Below are positions 34,068 through 41,901 of a stretch of 64,000 nucleotides of DNA, one piece after another. The position numbers were made by a program, and so were the translations under genes. Position 1 is the stretch's first letter; each line of letters starts with the position of its first letter. Source of the DNA: Lichenicoccus sp964242335 (GTDB lineage: Bacteria > Pseudomonadota > Alphaproteobacteria > Acetobacterales > Acetobacteraceae); NCBI GenBank assembly GCA_964242335.1, contig CAXTAY010000019.1:1-64000 (forward strand), in the 5' to 3' direction. The notes beneath the pieces are model-generated. The model was not told where the DNA came from. It saw only the letters and a list, made by a program, of their open reading frames with translations, and did no database searches.

Positions 34068-35087
34068 ATGACCAGCGCGCTGATCGCGGGGGCCCTGCCG
34101 CCCGAAGGCGACTACGACGCTGACATCGTCATCCTGGCGATGGACCGCGTCGACGAAACCCTGGAGGCGATCGCCTCCGCCCGCTCCCAGCTCGGTATCA
34201 GCCGGCACGTGCTGGTGTTCGACCAGGGATCGACCGCAGACAACCTGGGCCGGCTGCGCGCCGCGATCGAAGGGCACGCGGATGTCGGCCTGCTGCAGGC
34301 GGAGCGCAACTGGGGCGTCGCCGGCGGCCGCAACCGCGTCACTGCGTTCGGGCACGGACGCGCCATCATCGCCCTCGACAACGATGCCGAGTTCGCCAGT
34401 CCCGACACGGTGGCACGTGCCGTAGCCCGCCTCGATGCCCACACCGACCTCGCCGCGATAGGGTTCCGCATCGTCATCCACGCCGACGGCAGCGACGACC
34501 TGTCGAGCTGGGGCTATCCGGCCAGCCTGCTGCCGCGATCGGGCGAATGCTTCGAAACGGTGACCTTCGTCGGTGCGGGGCATGCCATCAGCAGGCGCGC
34601 CTGGCAGCGCTGCGGCGGCTACGACGAGAGGCTGTTCTTCTGCTGGGAGGAGCTCGATTTCTGCCTCAAGGCGATCTCGGAGGGGTGGCGCATGCAGTAT
34701 GACGGTGACCTCGTGGTGCGACACAAGGTCAGTCCGGACCGGCGCTTCAACTGGTCCGGCACGCGCTGGTTCTACTACGTGCGCAACCGCCTCTATATCG
34801 GCCGCAAATGGCAGCGCTGGCCGGCGCTGGCGCCGCGCGTTGCCGGCTACCTGCTGAAGGGCGCGCGCAACGGCCTGTGGTCGCAGACGCTGCGGGCGCT
34901 TCCGGCGGCCTGGCGGCTGGCGCGCCAGGAGCCCACCCGGCGCATGTCGGCCGCCGGCACCGCCTACATCGCGCGCAACGATGCGGCGCATCGCGGCAGC
35001 TGGCGCGGCCGCCTCAGGCGCGAGGTGTTCGCCTCCCTGCCCGGCCACGGCATGAAGCCGGCCGGCACCAGCGGTGCCTTCCGTTGA
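34068..35087 (+). CDS. Glycosyltransferase, GT2 family (rhamnosyltransferase-like)
   Basis: A 339-residue enzyme: DADIVILAMDRVDETLEAI, LVFDQGSTADN, NWGVAGGRNRVTAFGHGRAIIALDNDAEF with a DND metal motif, GAGHAISRRAWQRCGGYDERLFFCWEELDFCLKA with the catalytic acids. The core is that of GT2 enzymes that add sugars in surface polysaccharides. AGGAAG precedes the ATG. The last 27 bases, including the stop codon, are duplicated directly downstream. It is the gene before the polysaccharide export lipoprotein on the same strand. Confidence 0.85.
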   Translation: MTSALIAGALPPEGDYDADIVILAMDRVDETLEAIASARSQLGISRHVLVFDQGSTADNLGRLRAAIEGHADVGLLQAERNWGVAGGRNRVTAFGHGRAIIALDNDAEFASPDTVARAVARLDAHTDLAAIGFRIVIHADGSDDLSSWGYPASLLPRSGECFETVTFVGAGHAISRRAWQRCGGYDERLFFCWEELDFCLKAISEGWRMQYDGDLVVRHKVSPDRRFNWSGTRWFYYVRNRLYIGRKWQRWPALAPRVAGYLLKGARNGLWSQTLRALPAAWRLARQEPTRRMSAAGTAYIARNDAAHRGSWRGRLRREVFASLPGHGMKPAGTSGAFR

Positions 35088-35114
35088 GCCGGCACCACCG
35101 GTGCCTTTCGTTGA
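35061..35114. repeat. 27-bp direct duplication of the gene end, stop codon included
   Basis: The unit at 35061-35087 (ending CCGTTGA) is repeated with two changes at 35088-35114 (ending TCGTTGA). The first copy is the last eight codons plus stop of the GT2 gene; the second is non-coding and its end creates the TTGACA hexamer of the next promoter. Confidence 0.85.
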
Positions 35115-35143
35115 CAAGTCTGGCATGATCGGATCCATCATGC
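35111..35143 (+). promoter_or_regulatory. Predicted promoter/operator of the export lipoprotein gene
   Basis: TTGACA (35111-35116) is followed by a perfect inverted repeat GCATGAT-CGGATCC-ATCATGC (35123-35143), 35 bases before the GTG start. A -10 box at the right distance would overlap the right arm, so a regulator bound there could block the promoter. No clear -10 consensus is seen. Confidence 0.4.
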
Positions 35144-35178
35144 TCCGGTCCATAACGACCAAGAAATGAGGACATCTC

Positions 35179-35751
35179 GTGCTGCGTAGAACCTGTCTTG
35201 CCGGAACCGCCCTCGCCCTGGCCAGTCTCTTGGTCATCCCCGGCTGCACGCCGGGCGGCAACCTGGCGCCGCTGCCCGACGAGGCAAGTGCCGCCTACAA
35301 CCTCGGCCCCGGTGACGAGATCCGGGTCATCACCGTCGGCGAGGACTCCCTGAGCGGCGATTTCCACGTCAGCGACGCCGGCAACATCGCGCTGCCGATG
35401 CTCGGTGCGGTGAAGGCCGCGGGCATGACCACCACCCAGCTGAGCGACGAGATCGCCAGCGAGGCCAAGACGCACAGCATCCTCAACGACCCGTCGGTCT
35501 CGGTCGAGGTGACCAACTACCGTCCGATCTTCGTGCTCGGCGAGGTCTCCAAGCCGGGACAATATCCCTATCAGCCCGGCATGACCGTGCTGACCGCGGT
35601 CACCGTGGCGGGCGGCTTCACCTACCGCGCGGTCGAGGACTACGCGTCGATCGTGCGCAACGACGGCAAGACCTCCGTCGAGGGCAAGGTGCAGCGGCAG
35701 AGCTTCGTCAAGCCCGGCGACGTGCTGACCATCTACGAACGGCACTTCTGA
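35179..35751 (+). CDS. Short polysaccharide export lipoprotein (Wza/GumB/OPX family)
   Basis: A 190-residue lipoprotein: signal peptide ending in LLVIPGC (lipobox), a polysaccharide export domain (YNLGPGDEIRVITVGED … GNIALPMLGAVKAAG, about 38-110), then one SLBB domain (FVLGEVSKPGQYPYQPGMTVLTAVTVAGGFTYRA, cut, about 115-190). It stops right after the SLBB domain (KPGDVLTIYERHF), so it lacks the C-terminal helix with which full Wza crosses the outer membrane. It therefore resembles GumB and likely needs an outer-membrane barrel partner, perhaps the one encoded at 55.2 kb. GTG start with GAGGA upstream. Confidence 0.9.
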   Translation: MLRRTCLAGTALALASLLVIPGCTPGGNLAPLPDEASAAYNLGPGDEIRVITVGEDSLSGDFHVSDAGNIALPMLGAVKAAGMTTTQLSDEIASEAKTHSILNDPSVSVEVTNYRPIFVLGEVSKPGQYPYQPGMTVLTAVTVAGGFTYRAVEDYASIVRNDGKTSVEGKVQRQSFVKPGDVLTIYERHF

Positions 35752-35808
35752 GCGCGTCCGCGGCGTCGTCCGGATCGGCCCGGCGCCGCGGCCCGCTGCG
35801 GCGGGATG

Positions 35809-36564
35809 CTAGAGGTTCATCTTGTTGAAGATTGGCGTCGGGACGCCGCGTATCACCAGCATCACCAGCTGCCAGATCCGCGGCACGTAGGCTCCCTGCG
35901 GCCCACGCTCCGCCAGCGCCCAGGCGGAGCGCGCGAACGCTTCCGGCCGCGCCATGAAGGGCAGCTTCGGCAGTGCCCAGGTCATGGCGGTGTCGATCAC
36001 CCCGGCCTTGATGCAGACCACGCGAACGCCCGAGCGCGACATCCGCGCCGCGTAGCCCTGCAGCCAGGTATGCAACGCCGCCTTGGTGGCACCGTATAGG
36101 TAGTTGCGCGGCCGGCCGCGGTCGCCCGCGACCGAACCCATCACCATCACCGTCCCGCCGCGCTGTGACTCCAGGGCCGGGGTGAACGCCGCCAGCACCG
36201 AGACCAGCCCGGTGAAGTTGGTGTCCACCGTCTGCCGCAGCAGCACGCGGTCATGATCCAGCGCCTCCTGCTCCGGCATCATGCCGACGGCGGCGAAGAT
36301 GTTGAGCTGGCCGCCCGACAGGGCGACGCACTCGGCGGCGAAGGCAGGGTGCGTCGACAGGTCGAGCGCATCAAACCCGCGCGCCAGCGCCGGCACGTCG
36401 TAGCGCAGCGACAGGTCCTGCGCCTGCGCCTGCAGATCCTCGGCATCGCGACCGGCGAGGATGACGCGCGCGCCGCTGGAGGCCGCACGATGGGCGAAGG
36501 CGCGTGCCGCCGAAGAGCTCGGCCCCAGGATCAGCCAGGTGCGCAGGAACGTCTCGCTCGGCAT
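35809..36564 (-). CDS. SDR-family oxidoreductase (DprE2-like)
   Basis: A 251-residue short-chain dehydrogenase. Cofactor loop LILGPSSSAARAFAHRAASSGARVILAGRD, NNAG-like region FAAVGMMPE, catalytic Ser in VMGSVAGDRG and the YLYGATKAAL pair (Tyr and Lys). The order UbiA-FAD oxidase-SDR matches the DprE1/DprE2 system, in which the FAD enzyme oxidises decaprenyl-phospho-ribose at C2' and the SDR reduces it to decaprenyl-phospho-arabinose. It starts 5 nt after the FAD enzyme stop. Assignment rests mainly on gene order and overall similarity. Confidence 0.8.
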   Translation of the reverse strand: MPSETFLRTWLILGPSSSAARAFAHRAASSGARVILAGRDAEDLQAQAQDLSLRYDVPALARGFDALDLSTHPAFAAECVALSGGQLNIFAAVGMMPEQEALDHDRVLLRQTVDTNFTGLVSVLAAFTPALESQRGGTVMVMGSVAGDRGRPRNYLYGATKAALHTWLQGYAARMSRSGVRVVCIKAGVIDTAMTWALPKLPFMARPEAFARSAWALAERGPQGAYVPRIWQLVMLVIRGVPTPIFNKMNL

Positions 36565-36569
36565 GGTCG

Positions 36570-37967
36570 CTACCCGAGCCCCAGCCGGCGCGACAGGCTG
36601 GAGGAGAAGCAACGGTTCGGATCGACCTGCTCGCGCACCTGCTGGAACGCCTCGATGTTGGGATACATGGCGGTGAAACTCTCGCGCGACATCATGCTGT
36701 CCTTGGCGAGGTAGATGCGGCCACCGGCGTCGCGGGTGATGCGCTCCAGGGCGCGGAACAGCTCCGGCGTCTGCGGTGCGGCGGCATAGTCCAGCGCCAG
36801 CGAGTAGCCCGGCCGCGCGAACGACAGCAGACCACGGCCGCCGAGGCCCATCACCTTGAGGACGGCGAGGAAGGAGGCGCCGCCGCCTGCGGACGCGGTG
36901 CGCAGCAGCCGCTTGACGGTCTCCGCACCGTCCTCGCGCGGCACCACGCACTGGAACTGGTGGAAGCCGCGACGCCCGTAGAGGCGGTTCCAGTCGGTGA
37001 TGGCGTCGAGCGGATGCAGGAACTGGATGTAGTTCGACACCACCTCGCGCGCCTCCAGTTGGGCGCGCCGCCAGTACAGCGCGTTGAAGGCGCGCACCGA
37101 GGCGCCGTTCAGCGCCCAGCCCGGCAGATCCACCGGCATGCGCTTGGCACGCGGGGAAGCCGGTGCGACGGCACCGCGCGGCGCCGGTTCCGCGGTTTCC
37201 AGGATGCCGCGCCCGAGCCCCGCGCCGGTGGCGAGCACGTCGATCCAGCCGACCGAGTACGGCACCGAGGAGGCCTGCTCGAAGCCCTCGAGGAACTCCT
37301 CCAGCCCGCCCATGCGCCGCCTGCGAACCAGCAGCGCCGGCGATGGCACCGGCAGCAGGCGGATGCACAGTGCGGTGACGATGCCGGTCAGCCCGATGCC
37401 GCCGATGGTGGCGTCGAACAGCGCCGCGTTCTCGGTCGGCGAGAGGCGCCGGACGCTGCCGTCGGCGCAGAGCAGGTCGAGCCACTCGACGCAGTCGCCG
37501 AAGCAGCCGGCGACGTGCTGGTTCTTGCCGTGCACGTCGTTCGCCACCGCCCCGCCCATGGTCACGAACGAGGTGCCGGGCGAGACCGGAACGCGGAACC
37601 CGCGCGGCAGGAACACCGTCAGCAGATCCGCGTAGGTGACGCCGGGCTCCACCACCACTAGGCCGGTGGCGGGATCGAAGGACAGGATCCGGTTCAGGCG
37701 CTCGGTGAGGATGACCGAGCCGTCCGCGTTCAGGCAGACATCGCCGTAGCTGCGTCCGGCGCCGCGCGGCAGCAGCGGGCGCGAACCGGCGGCGCCGTCC
37801 CGCAGGGCCGCGTGCAGCTCGCGCGTCCGTTCGGGTCGGGCGACCAGCGCCTCGGCGACCTGCGAGCGGCCCCAGCTCTTGAGGCCCATCTCCTTCCAGC
37901 CGGTGGTGCCGACCGACGACCGCGCGTCGGGCTGTATCTCGGCGATGGGGGAGACGATGCTGTTCAT
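36570..37967 (-). CDS. FAD-binding oxidoreductase (DprE1-like)
   Basis: A 465-residue enzyme of the PCMH/VAO flavin fold: FAD-binding PLLPRGAGRSYGDVCLN, FVTMGGAVANDVHGKNQHVAGCFGD (with the phospho-binding His) and a C-terminal substrate cap region (SNYIQFLHPLDAI, FHQFQCVVPRED). DprE1 in mycobacteria has a similar size, and an active-site Cys region; the exact residue cannot be placed by eye. Its start ATG overlaps the UbiA gene stop as ATGA, indicating strong coupling. With UbiA and SDR genes it would make a polyprenyl-phospho-pentose donor. Confidence 0.85.
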   Translation of the reverse strand: MNSIVSPIAEIQPDARSSVGTTGWKEMGLKSWGRSQVAEALVARPERTRELHAALRDGAAGSRPLLPRGAGRSYGDVCLNADGSVILTERLNRILSFDPATGLVVVEPGVTYADLLTVFLPRGFRVPVSPGTSFVTMGGAVANDVHGKNQHVAGCFGDCVEWLDLLCADGSVRRLSPTENAALFDATIGGIGLTGIVTALCIRLLPVPSPALLVRRRRMGGLEEFLEGFEQASSVPYSVGWIDVLATGAGLGRGILETAEPAPRGAVAPASPRAKRMPVDLPGWALNGASVRAFNALYWRRAQLEAREVVSNYIQFLHPLDAITDWNRLYGRRGFHQFQCVVPREDGAETVKRLLRTASAGGGASFLAVLKVMGLGGRGLLSFARPGYSLALDYAAAPQTPELFRALERITRDAGGRIYLAKDSMMSRESFTAMYPNIEAFQQVREQVDPNRCFSSSLSRRLGLG

Positions 37968-39427
37968 AGGGCCGCCAATACGATTGCGAAGGTGTAGGCG
38001 CCGAGGAACCAGCTGACCGGATCGCGCAGCGCGAAGATGACCGGGTCGTGCGACAGCCGCTTGCGGTGCGCCAGGAACCAGACCCGCATCAGCCAGAGCA
38101 GGATGCCCGAGGGCGCCAGGTAGAGCCGGAACGGGTGCGAGTACAGCAGAGACGGCCGCGCATCGTCGGCCACGAACAGGATCATGATCTGCAGCGAGGC
38201 AAAGGCGGCGGCAACGCCGAACGCCAGCGTCAGCGGCCAGTCCTCGGGCAGGTAGCCACGGCGCGCCAGCGAGGCGCTGGATCCGTCGGCGGCCTGCATC
38301 ACCTCGACATGCCGCTTGGCCAGCGCCAGCGACAGGAAGAAGAAGCCGGCGAACGAGATCAGCCAGGGCGAGTACAGCACCTGCGCCATCTCGATGCCCA
38401 GGATCAGGCGCAGCGTGAACAGGGCGGCGATGATGGTGGTGTCGAGGAACGGCACACTCTTGAGGCGCAGCGAGTAGGTCAGCGAGATCACGACGTAGGC
38501 GGCGACCAGGGCGAGGCAGTTCCAGGCGAGCAGTCCCGCGCAGATCAGGCCGCCGCCGATCAGCCCGACCGCCACCAGCAGACCGGTGACCGGCGATACC
38601 CGTCCGGAAGCGAACGGCCGGCGCCATTTCTTGGCGTGTAGCCGGTCTGCCTCGAGGTCGGCGATGTCGTTGAGGATGTAGGTGCCGGACGCCACCACGT
38701 TCAGGATCAGCATCGCCAGCAGCACCCGCATCACCGCGTGCGGATCGCCGAAGCGATGGCCGAGCAGCAGCGGCACCACCAGCAGCGTGTTCTTGCTCCA
38801 CTGGTGCAGCCGGATCGCGGCGAGCCAGTCCTTCAGGCCGGGACGGGTGCGCACGAACTCCGCCAGCACCGGCCAGCCCTTGGCGCGCACTCGCGAGGCG
38901 GTGGCGCTGCTGGCGTTGACCAGCACCACCTGATCGGCCATCGCCCAGACGTCCAGGTCGGCTTTGCTGTCGCCGGCATAGGCGAAGCCGTCCGGGAACC
39001 GGGCGCGCAGCGAGTTCCCCTTGGCCGTGCCGCGCAGGTTGATCGCGCCGTCGCTGCCGGTTGCGGTCTCGAAGATGCCGAGATGTGCCGCGACGGCGTC
39101 GGCGACGTGCTGATCCGAGGCGGTCACCAGGTGCAGCGGCCGGCCGGCCTCCCTCTGACCCTGCAGCCACTCCAGGAACGGCTTGCGGAACGGCAGTGCC
39201 ACTGCGAGCGGCGGCATCAGCGCCACGACGCGCCGCTTGAACACTGCGCGGCCCTGCCGCAGCAGGGTCAGCAGCAGGGGCGGCAGCAGCAGCGGCCGCC
39301 GGAACAGCAGCTTGAGGAACTGCTCGTGCAGCACGTCGCCCGCGAGCAGGGTGCCATCGAGATCCACCGCCAGCGGCAGTCGTGGCGATACGCTCTCCTG
39401 CGTGGCGAGCATGGCTCCGTCCGGCAT
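37964..39427 (-). CDS. HAD phosphatase-UbiA prenyltransferase fusion (DPPR synthase-like)
   Basis: A 487-residue fusion. The N-terminal part (about 15-200) is a HAD-type phosphatase: LPLAVDLDGTLLAGD, LVTASDQHVADAV, FAYAGDSKADLDVW. The C-terminal part (about 205-487) is a UbiA membrane enzyme: NVVASGTYILNDIADLEADRLHAKKWRRP with the NDxxDxxxD motif, and YSLRLKSVPFLDT. Such pairs make decaprenyl-phospho-5-phosphoribose and remove the 5-phosphate, which gives the DprE1 substrate. ATG 39427 has GGAGG 10 nt upstream. First gene of a three-gene operon. In alphaproteobacteria similar modules serve D-arabinose transfer. Confidence 0.85.
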   Translation of the reverse strand: MPDGAMLATQESVSPRLPLAVDLDGTLLAGDVLHEQFLKLLFRRPLLLPPLLLTLLRQGRAVFKRRVVALMPPLAVALPFRKPFLEWLQGQREAGRPLHLVTASDQHVADAVAAHLGIFETATGSDGAINLRGTAKGNSLRARFPDGFAYAGDSKADLDVWAMADQVVLVNASSATASRVRAKGWPVLAEFVRTRPGLKDWLAAIRLHQWSKNTLLVVPLLLGHRFGDPHAVMRVLLAMLILNVVASGTYILNDIADLEADRLHAKKWRRPFASGRVSPVTGLLVAVGLIGGGLICAGLLAWNCLALVAAYVVISLTYSLRLKSVPFLDTTIIAALFTLRLILGIEMAQVLYSPWLISFAGFFFLSLALAKRHVEVMQAADGSSASLARRGYLPEDWPLTLAFGVAAAFASLQIMILFVADDARPSLLYSHPFRLYLAPSGILLWLMRVWFLAHRKRLSHDPVIFALRDPVSWFLGAYTFAIVLAAL

Positions 39428-39776
39428 CCTCGATCGTCCTCCAACAGCTGGTGTAGGGGTGAACTCAAACACGCGCAGCCTATCACGGATCGGTCCGGAC
39501 ATGCCGTGCGTCAGATGTCGACGCGGCGGGCGCACCGCAATGCTCAGGGTCAGCTTGTTCGGCCAGATCTATGAGCAGCCCCCGACCCCGCAGGGTTGAG
39601 GATCGACCATGCGGCACCGTTCGACGCTTCGGTGAGCAACGCGTCAGCCGAAGATTTTTTCCCCAGCTCTCGACGGTCCGCGCCGTCCAAATAATCGGTG
39701 AGCCCCCATCACGAGGAACACGTCTCAGGAACCTATCTATCATCCTAACGAGCGACGCGTGCTTCAGCACACTAAC

Positions 39777-39790
39777 ATCACGAAATCGTG
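39777..39790. promoter_or_regulatory. Second copy of the ATCACGAA palindrome
   Basis: ATCACGAAATCGTG matches the first 14 bases of the perfect palindrome at 39904-39919 with one change. It lies 127 bases upstream. Two sites at this spacing could allow a looped repressor. Confidence 0.35.
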
Positions 39791-39900
39791 TTCACGTCCG
39801 CGTGCCGGTCGAAGCCACCCCGATGCGCCGTGAGATCCTTTTATGGATTGTCACGTCCCATAATCAGCCAGCGGCTAAGATTGTATTCGATAAATAAAGC

Positions 39901-39930
39901 TTGATCACGAATTCGTGATGTAGCTATAGT
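39901..39930 (+). promoter_or_regulatory. Predicted GH16 promoter overlapped by a 16-bp perfect palindrome
   Basis: TTGATC (39901-39906) and TATAGT (39925-39930) form a sigma-70-like pair with an 18-base spacer. ATCACGAATTCGTGAT (39904-39919) is a perfect palindrome covering the end of the -35 box and the spacer, a classic repressor position. Its core ACGAATTCGTG and its distance to the -10 box equal those at the priming-gene promoter near 31.19 kb. Confidence 0.5.
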
Positions 39931-39992
39931 TCGGCATGGCGGGGCAGATACGCCACCGTAAAACGCCCCTGATTTACATCAACACGATCTTA

Positions 39993-40014
39993 ACGTTGCG
40001 ATTTAACAACGTTT
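39993..40014 (+). promoter_or_regulatory. Stem-loop in the GH16 leader
   Basis: AACGTTG (39993-39999) pairs with CAACGTT (40008-40014) around an 8-base loop, ending 7 bases before the ribosome binding region TTAGGA. It could protect the mRNA or modulate translation, or be another operator. Confidence 0.35.
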
Positions 40015-40034
40015 ATTAGGTTAGGACCTTTGAC

Positions 40035-41471
40035 ATGGCCAATCTTAATCTCGGTGATTTCACCACGGTTATTAACGACGACTTCACCAAGGACAAGTCG
40101 CTCAACACCAGCATCTGGGCCGAGCATTGGGGCAACCCTAACCAATACTGGTTCACCGGCACCAGCGACGGCCTGCTGCTCTCCGGCTCCTCCGCCGCCG
40201 GCTGGAACCCGGTCGGCATCGAGCAGCTCAACACCTCCAAGAGCGGCGGCGAAGGCTACGGCCTCTACTCCTTCACCGGCTATGCCGGTCAGGCCGGTCA
40301 GGGCGTCGGCATCTGCTTCCTGCTGTGGCCTGCCGACAATGTCTGGCTGCCGAGCAACAAGGCCGGTCAGGCGTCGGAGATCGACATCCTCGAGAGCTGG
40401 GACGGCACCAAGAACGGCTACAGCACGCTGCACTACTACCAGGCAGGCTCCAACAATAACGGTCAGGAGATCCACCAGATCAGCAACATCGACCTGACCA
40501 AGTCGCACACCTACGCGATGAACTGGGAAGCCGGGTCGCTGACCTACTACGTCGACGGCGTCCAGATCTACCAGAACACCAGTCACGTGCCGCTGGATTA
40601 TGCCCATGGCGGCGTCAACGAGACCATGGGTGCGGAGGTCGTCAACGAGGCTTCCTACCAGACCACCTCGACGGTGCAGCTCTACGTCCAGGACATCTCC
40701 TACAGCAAGCCTGGCGCCAGCGGCGGTGCGACACCGGTGGCGCCGGTGACACCGGTAGCACCGGTAACACCGGTCAAGCCGGCGGCCACGATCGCCCTCT
40801 CCGCACCGGGCACGGTGCAGGAAGCCAGCGTCGGCGCCGGCGTCACCGTCACCGAGAAGGTCACCGCCACCGGGCTCACCAGCGTCTATGAGGAAGTCCT
40901 GACCAAGACCGGTGCCGTCGAGACCGCCTACAAGGCGGTGGCACTCAGCAACGGCAGCGCCAGCTTCAGCGTGCACCTCGCCGCCAGCGGCGACACCGTC
41001 CGCGTCGTCGACAGCAGCACCGCCCCGACCGTCACCGCCACCTCCGCCGCGGTGACCATCACCGATCCGGTCGTGGTCGCCCCGACCCCGACGCCGACCC
41101 CGACCCCCACTCCGATCCCGAGCCCGAGCCCGGCGATGTCGTTCATCCTGTCGAACATCGTGCACACCAGCGCCACCCAGGACACCATCACGGTGAGCAA
41201 GTCGACGGGCGCCAACCAGACGATCCGCGCCTACATCGACGGCACCTACAAGGGCACGCTGTGGGACAACGCGCCGGACGGCAAGCCGCTGCAGGGCTTC
41301 ACCATCAACGACTCCATCCTGACCGTCGGGTCGCACGTCCTCAAGCTTACCCTGGACAACTCCAGCCTGAGCACCAGCTACGACTACGACAAGACCTCGG
41401 GCGGCTCGATCACCCACGTCACCGCGGCGGCCTCCGCCTCCGCGATCCAGCTGCTCACTCACGTCCAGTGA
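40035..41471 (+). CDS. GH16-type glycosyl hydrolase with repeat linkers, no signal peptide
   Basis: A 478-residue protein. Residues about 10-230 form a GH16 jelly roll (IWAEHWGNPNQYWF … ASEIDILESWDGTKNGY … TYAMNWEAGSLTYYVDG). The catalytic E-x-D-x-x-E is EIDILE. Two beta-sandwich-like regions follow, separated by PVAPVT repeats (near 235) and a PTPTPT run (near 353). There is no N-terminal signal peptide and no RTX repeats. It is probably an exopolysaccharide-cleaving glycanase like rhizobial ExsH, exported by a type I system; that export route is an inference. ATG has AGGA 8 nt upstream. Confidence 0.85.
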   Translation: MANLNLGDFTTVINDDFTKDKSLNTSIWAEHWGNPNQYWFTGTSDGLLLSGSSAAGWNPVGIEQLNTSKSGGEGYGLYSFTGYAGQAGQGVGICFLLWPADNVWLPSNKAGQASEIDILESWDGTKNGYSTLHYYQAGSNNNGQEIHQISNIDLTKSHTYAMNWEAGSLTYYVDGVQIYQNTSHVPLDYAHGGVNETMGAEVVNEASYQTTSTVQLYVQDISYSKPGASGGATPVAPVTPVAPVTPVKPAATIALSAPGTVQEASVGAGVTVTEKVTATGLTSVYEEVLTKTGAVETAYKAVALSNGSASFSVHLAASGDTVRVVDSSTAPTVTATSAAVTITDPVVVAPTPTPTPTPTPIPSPSPAMSFILSNIVHTSATQDTITVSKSTGANQTIRAYIDGTYKGTLWDNAPDGKPLQGFTINDSILTVGSHVLKLTLDNSSLSTSYDYDKTSGGSITHVTAAASASAIQLLTHVQ

Positions 41472-41901
41472 GGCAACCGCGACACTAGGCTTTCGGCTCC
41501 AGACGGTTGCCGGTCCACAGGGCCGGCAACCGCGTTTCGATCTCCTTGCGGTCGATCCGCCAGGTTTCTCGGCATCGCCGACGGGGCTCCGAACTCGGCT
41601 CGCCCGACCTCGTACCGGAGGAACCGGCCCGGTGCATGATGCCGCCATCAAGACGCCGCACTTCGATCGGATCTTCCCCTGCGATGCATGATGTGCGACC
41701 CATGCCCGACATCGTCCCGCGGAGAGCGCCGTCCGGCACCTGTGGGCGCGGAGGCATTCTTGCCGCGGCGCCGGGTCGTCCTCCTCCGTGGTCGTGATGT
41801 CGCAGAGCCCGCGGAACACCATCTCCGAGGCGCGCGTGGCGCCTCTCCCAGCCGGTGCCGGGGCGATGCCCGGGTGGGAGCGTCAGGAGCGCAGTCGTGT
41901 C
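41472..41901. other. Non-coding stretch before the metallophosphatase gene
   Basis: About 430 bases. The frames open here give Arg/Pro-rich translations without likeness to proteins. The metallophosphatase frame extends back to 41788, and a Met at 41866 could be its true start, but that extension shows no family similarity. No operator or terminator recognised. Confidence 0.35.

Larger units (their letters stand above)
39428..40034. other. AT-rich intergenic region before the GH16 gene
   Basis: About 600 bases, markedly AT-richer from 39640 to 40030. It separates the DprE1/E2/UbiA-like operon (minus) from the GH16 gene (plus). A frame of 108 codons (39571-39897) is open but has no likeness to any protein I know, with no ribosome site. 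Two palindromes, a promoter and a stem-loop are listed separately. Confidence 0.5.

Noticed and set aside
39571..39897. A 108-codon frame before the GH16 gene as a small protein gene
   Set aside because: No ribosome site, no likeness to known proteins, and it lies in the AT-rich promoter region with operator-like sites.
40738..40790. Linker repeats (PVAPVT) as a CRISPR-like or VNTR element
   Set aside because: The units are short, in frame and translated as a Pro-rich linker; no spacers or leader.
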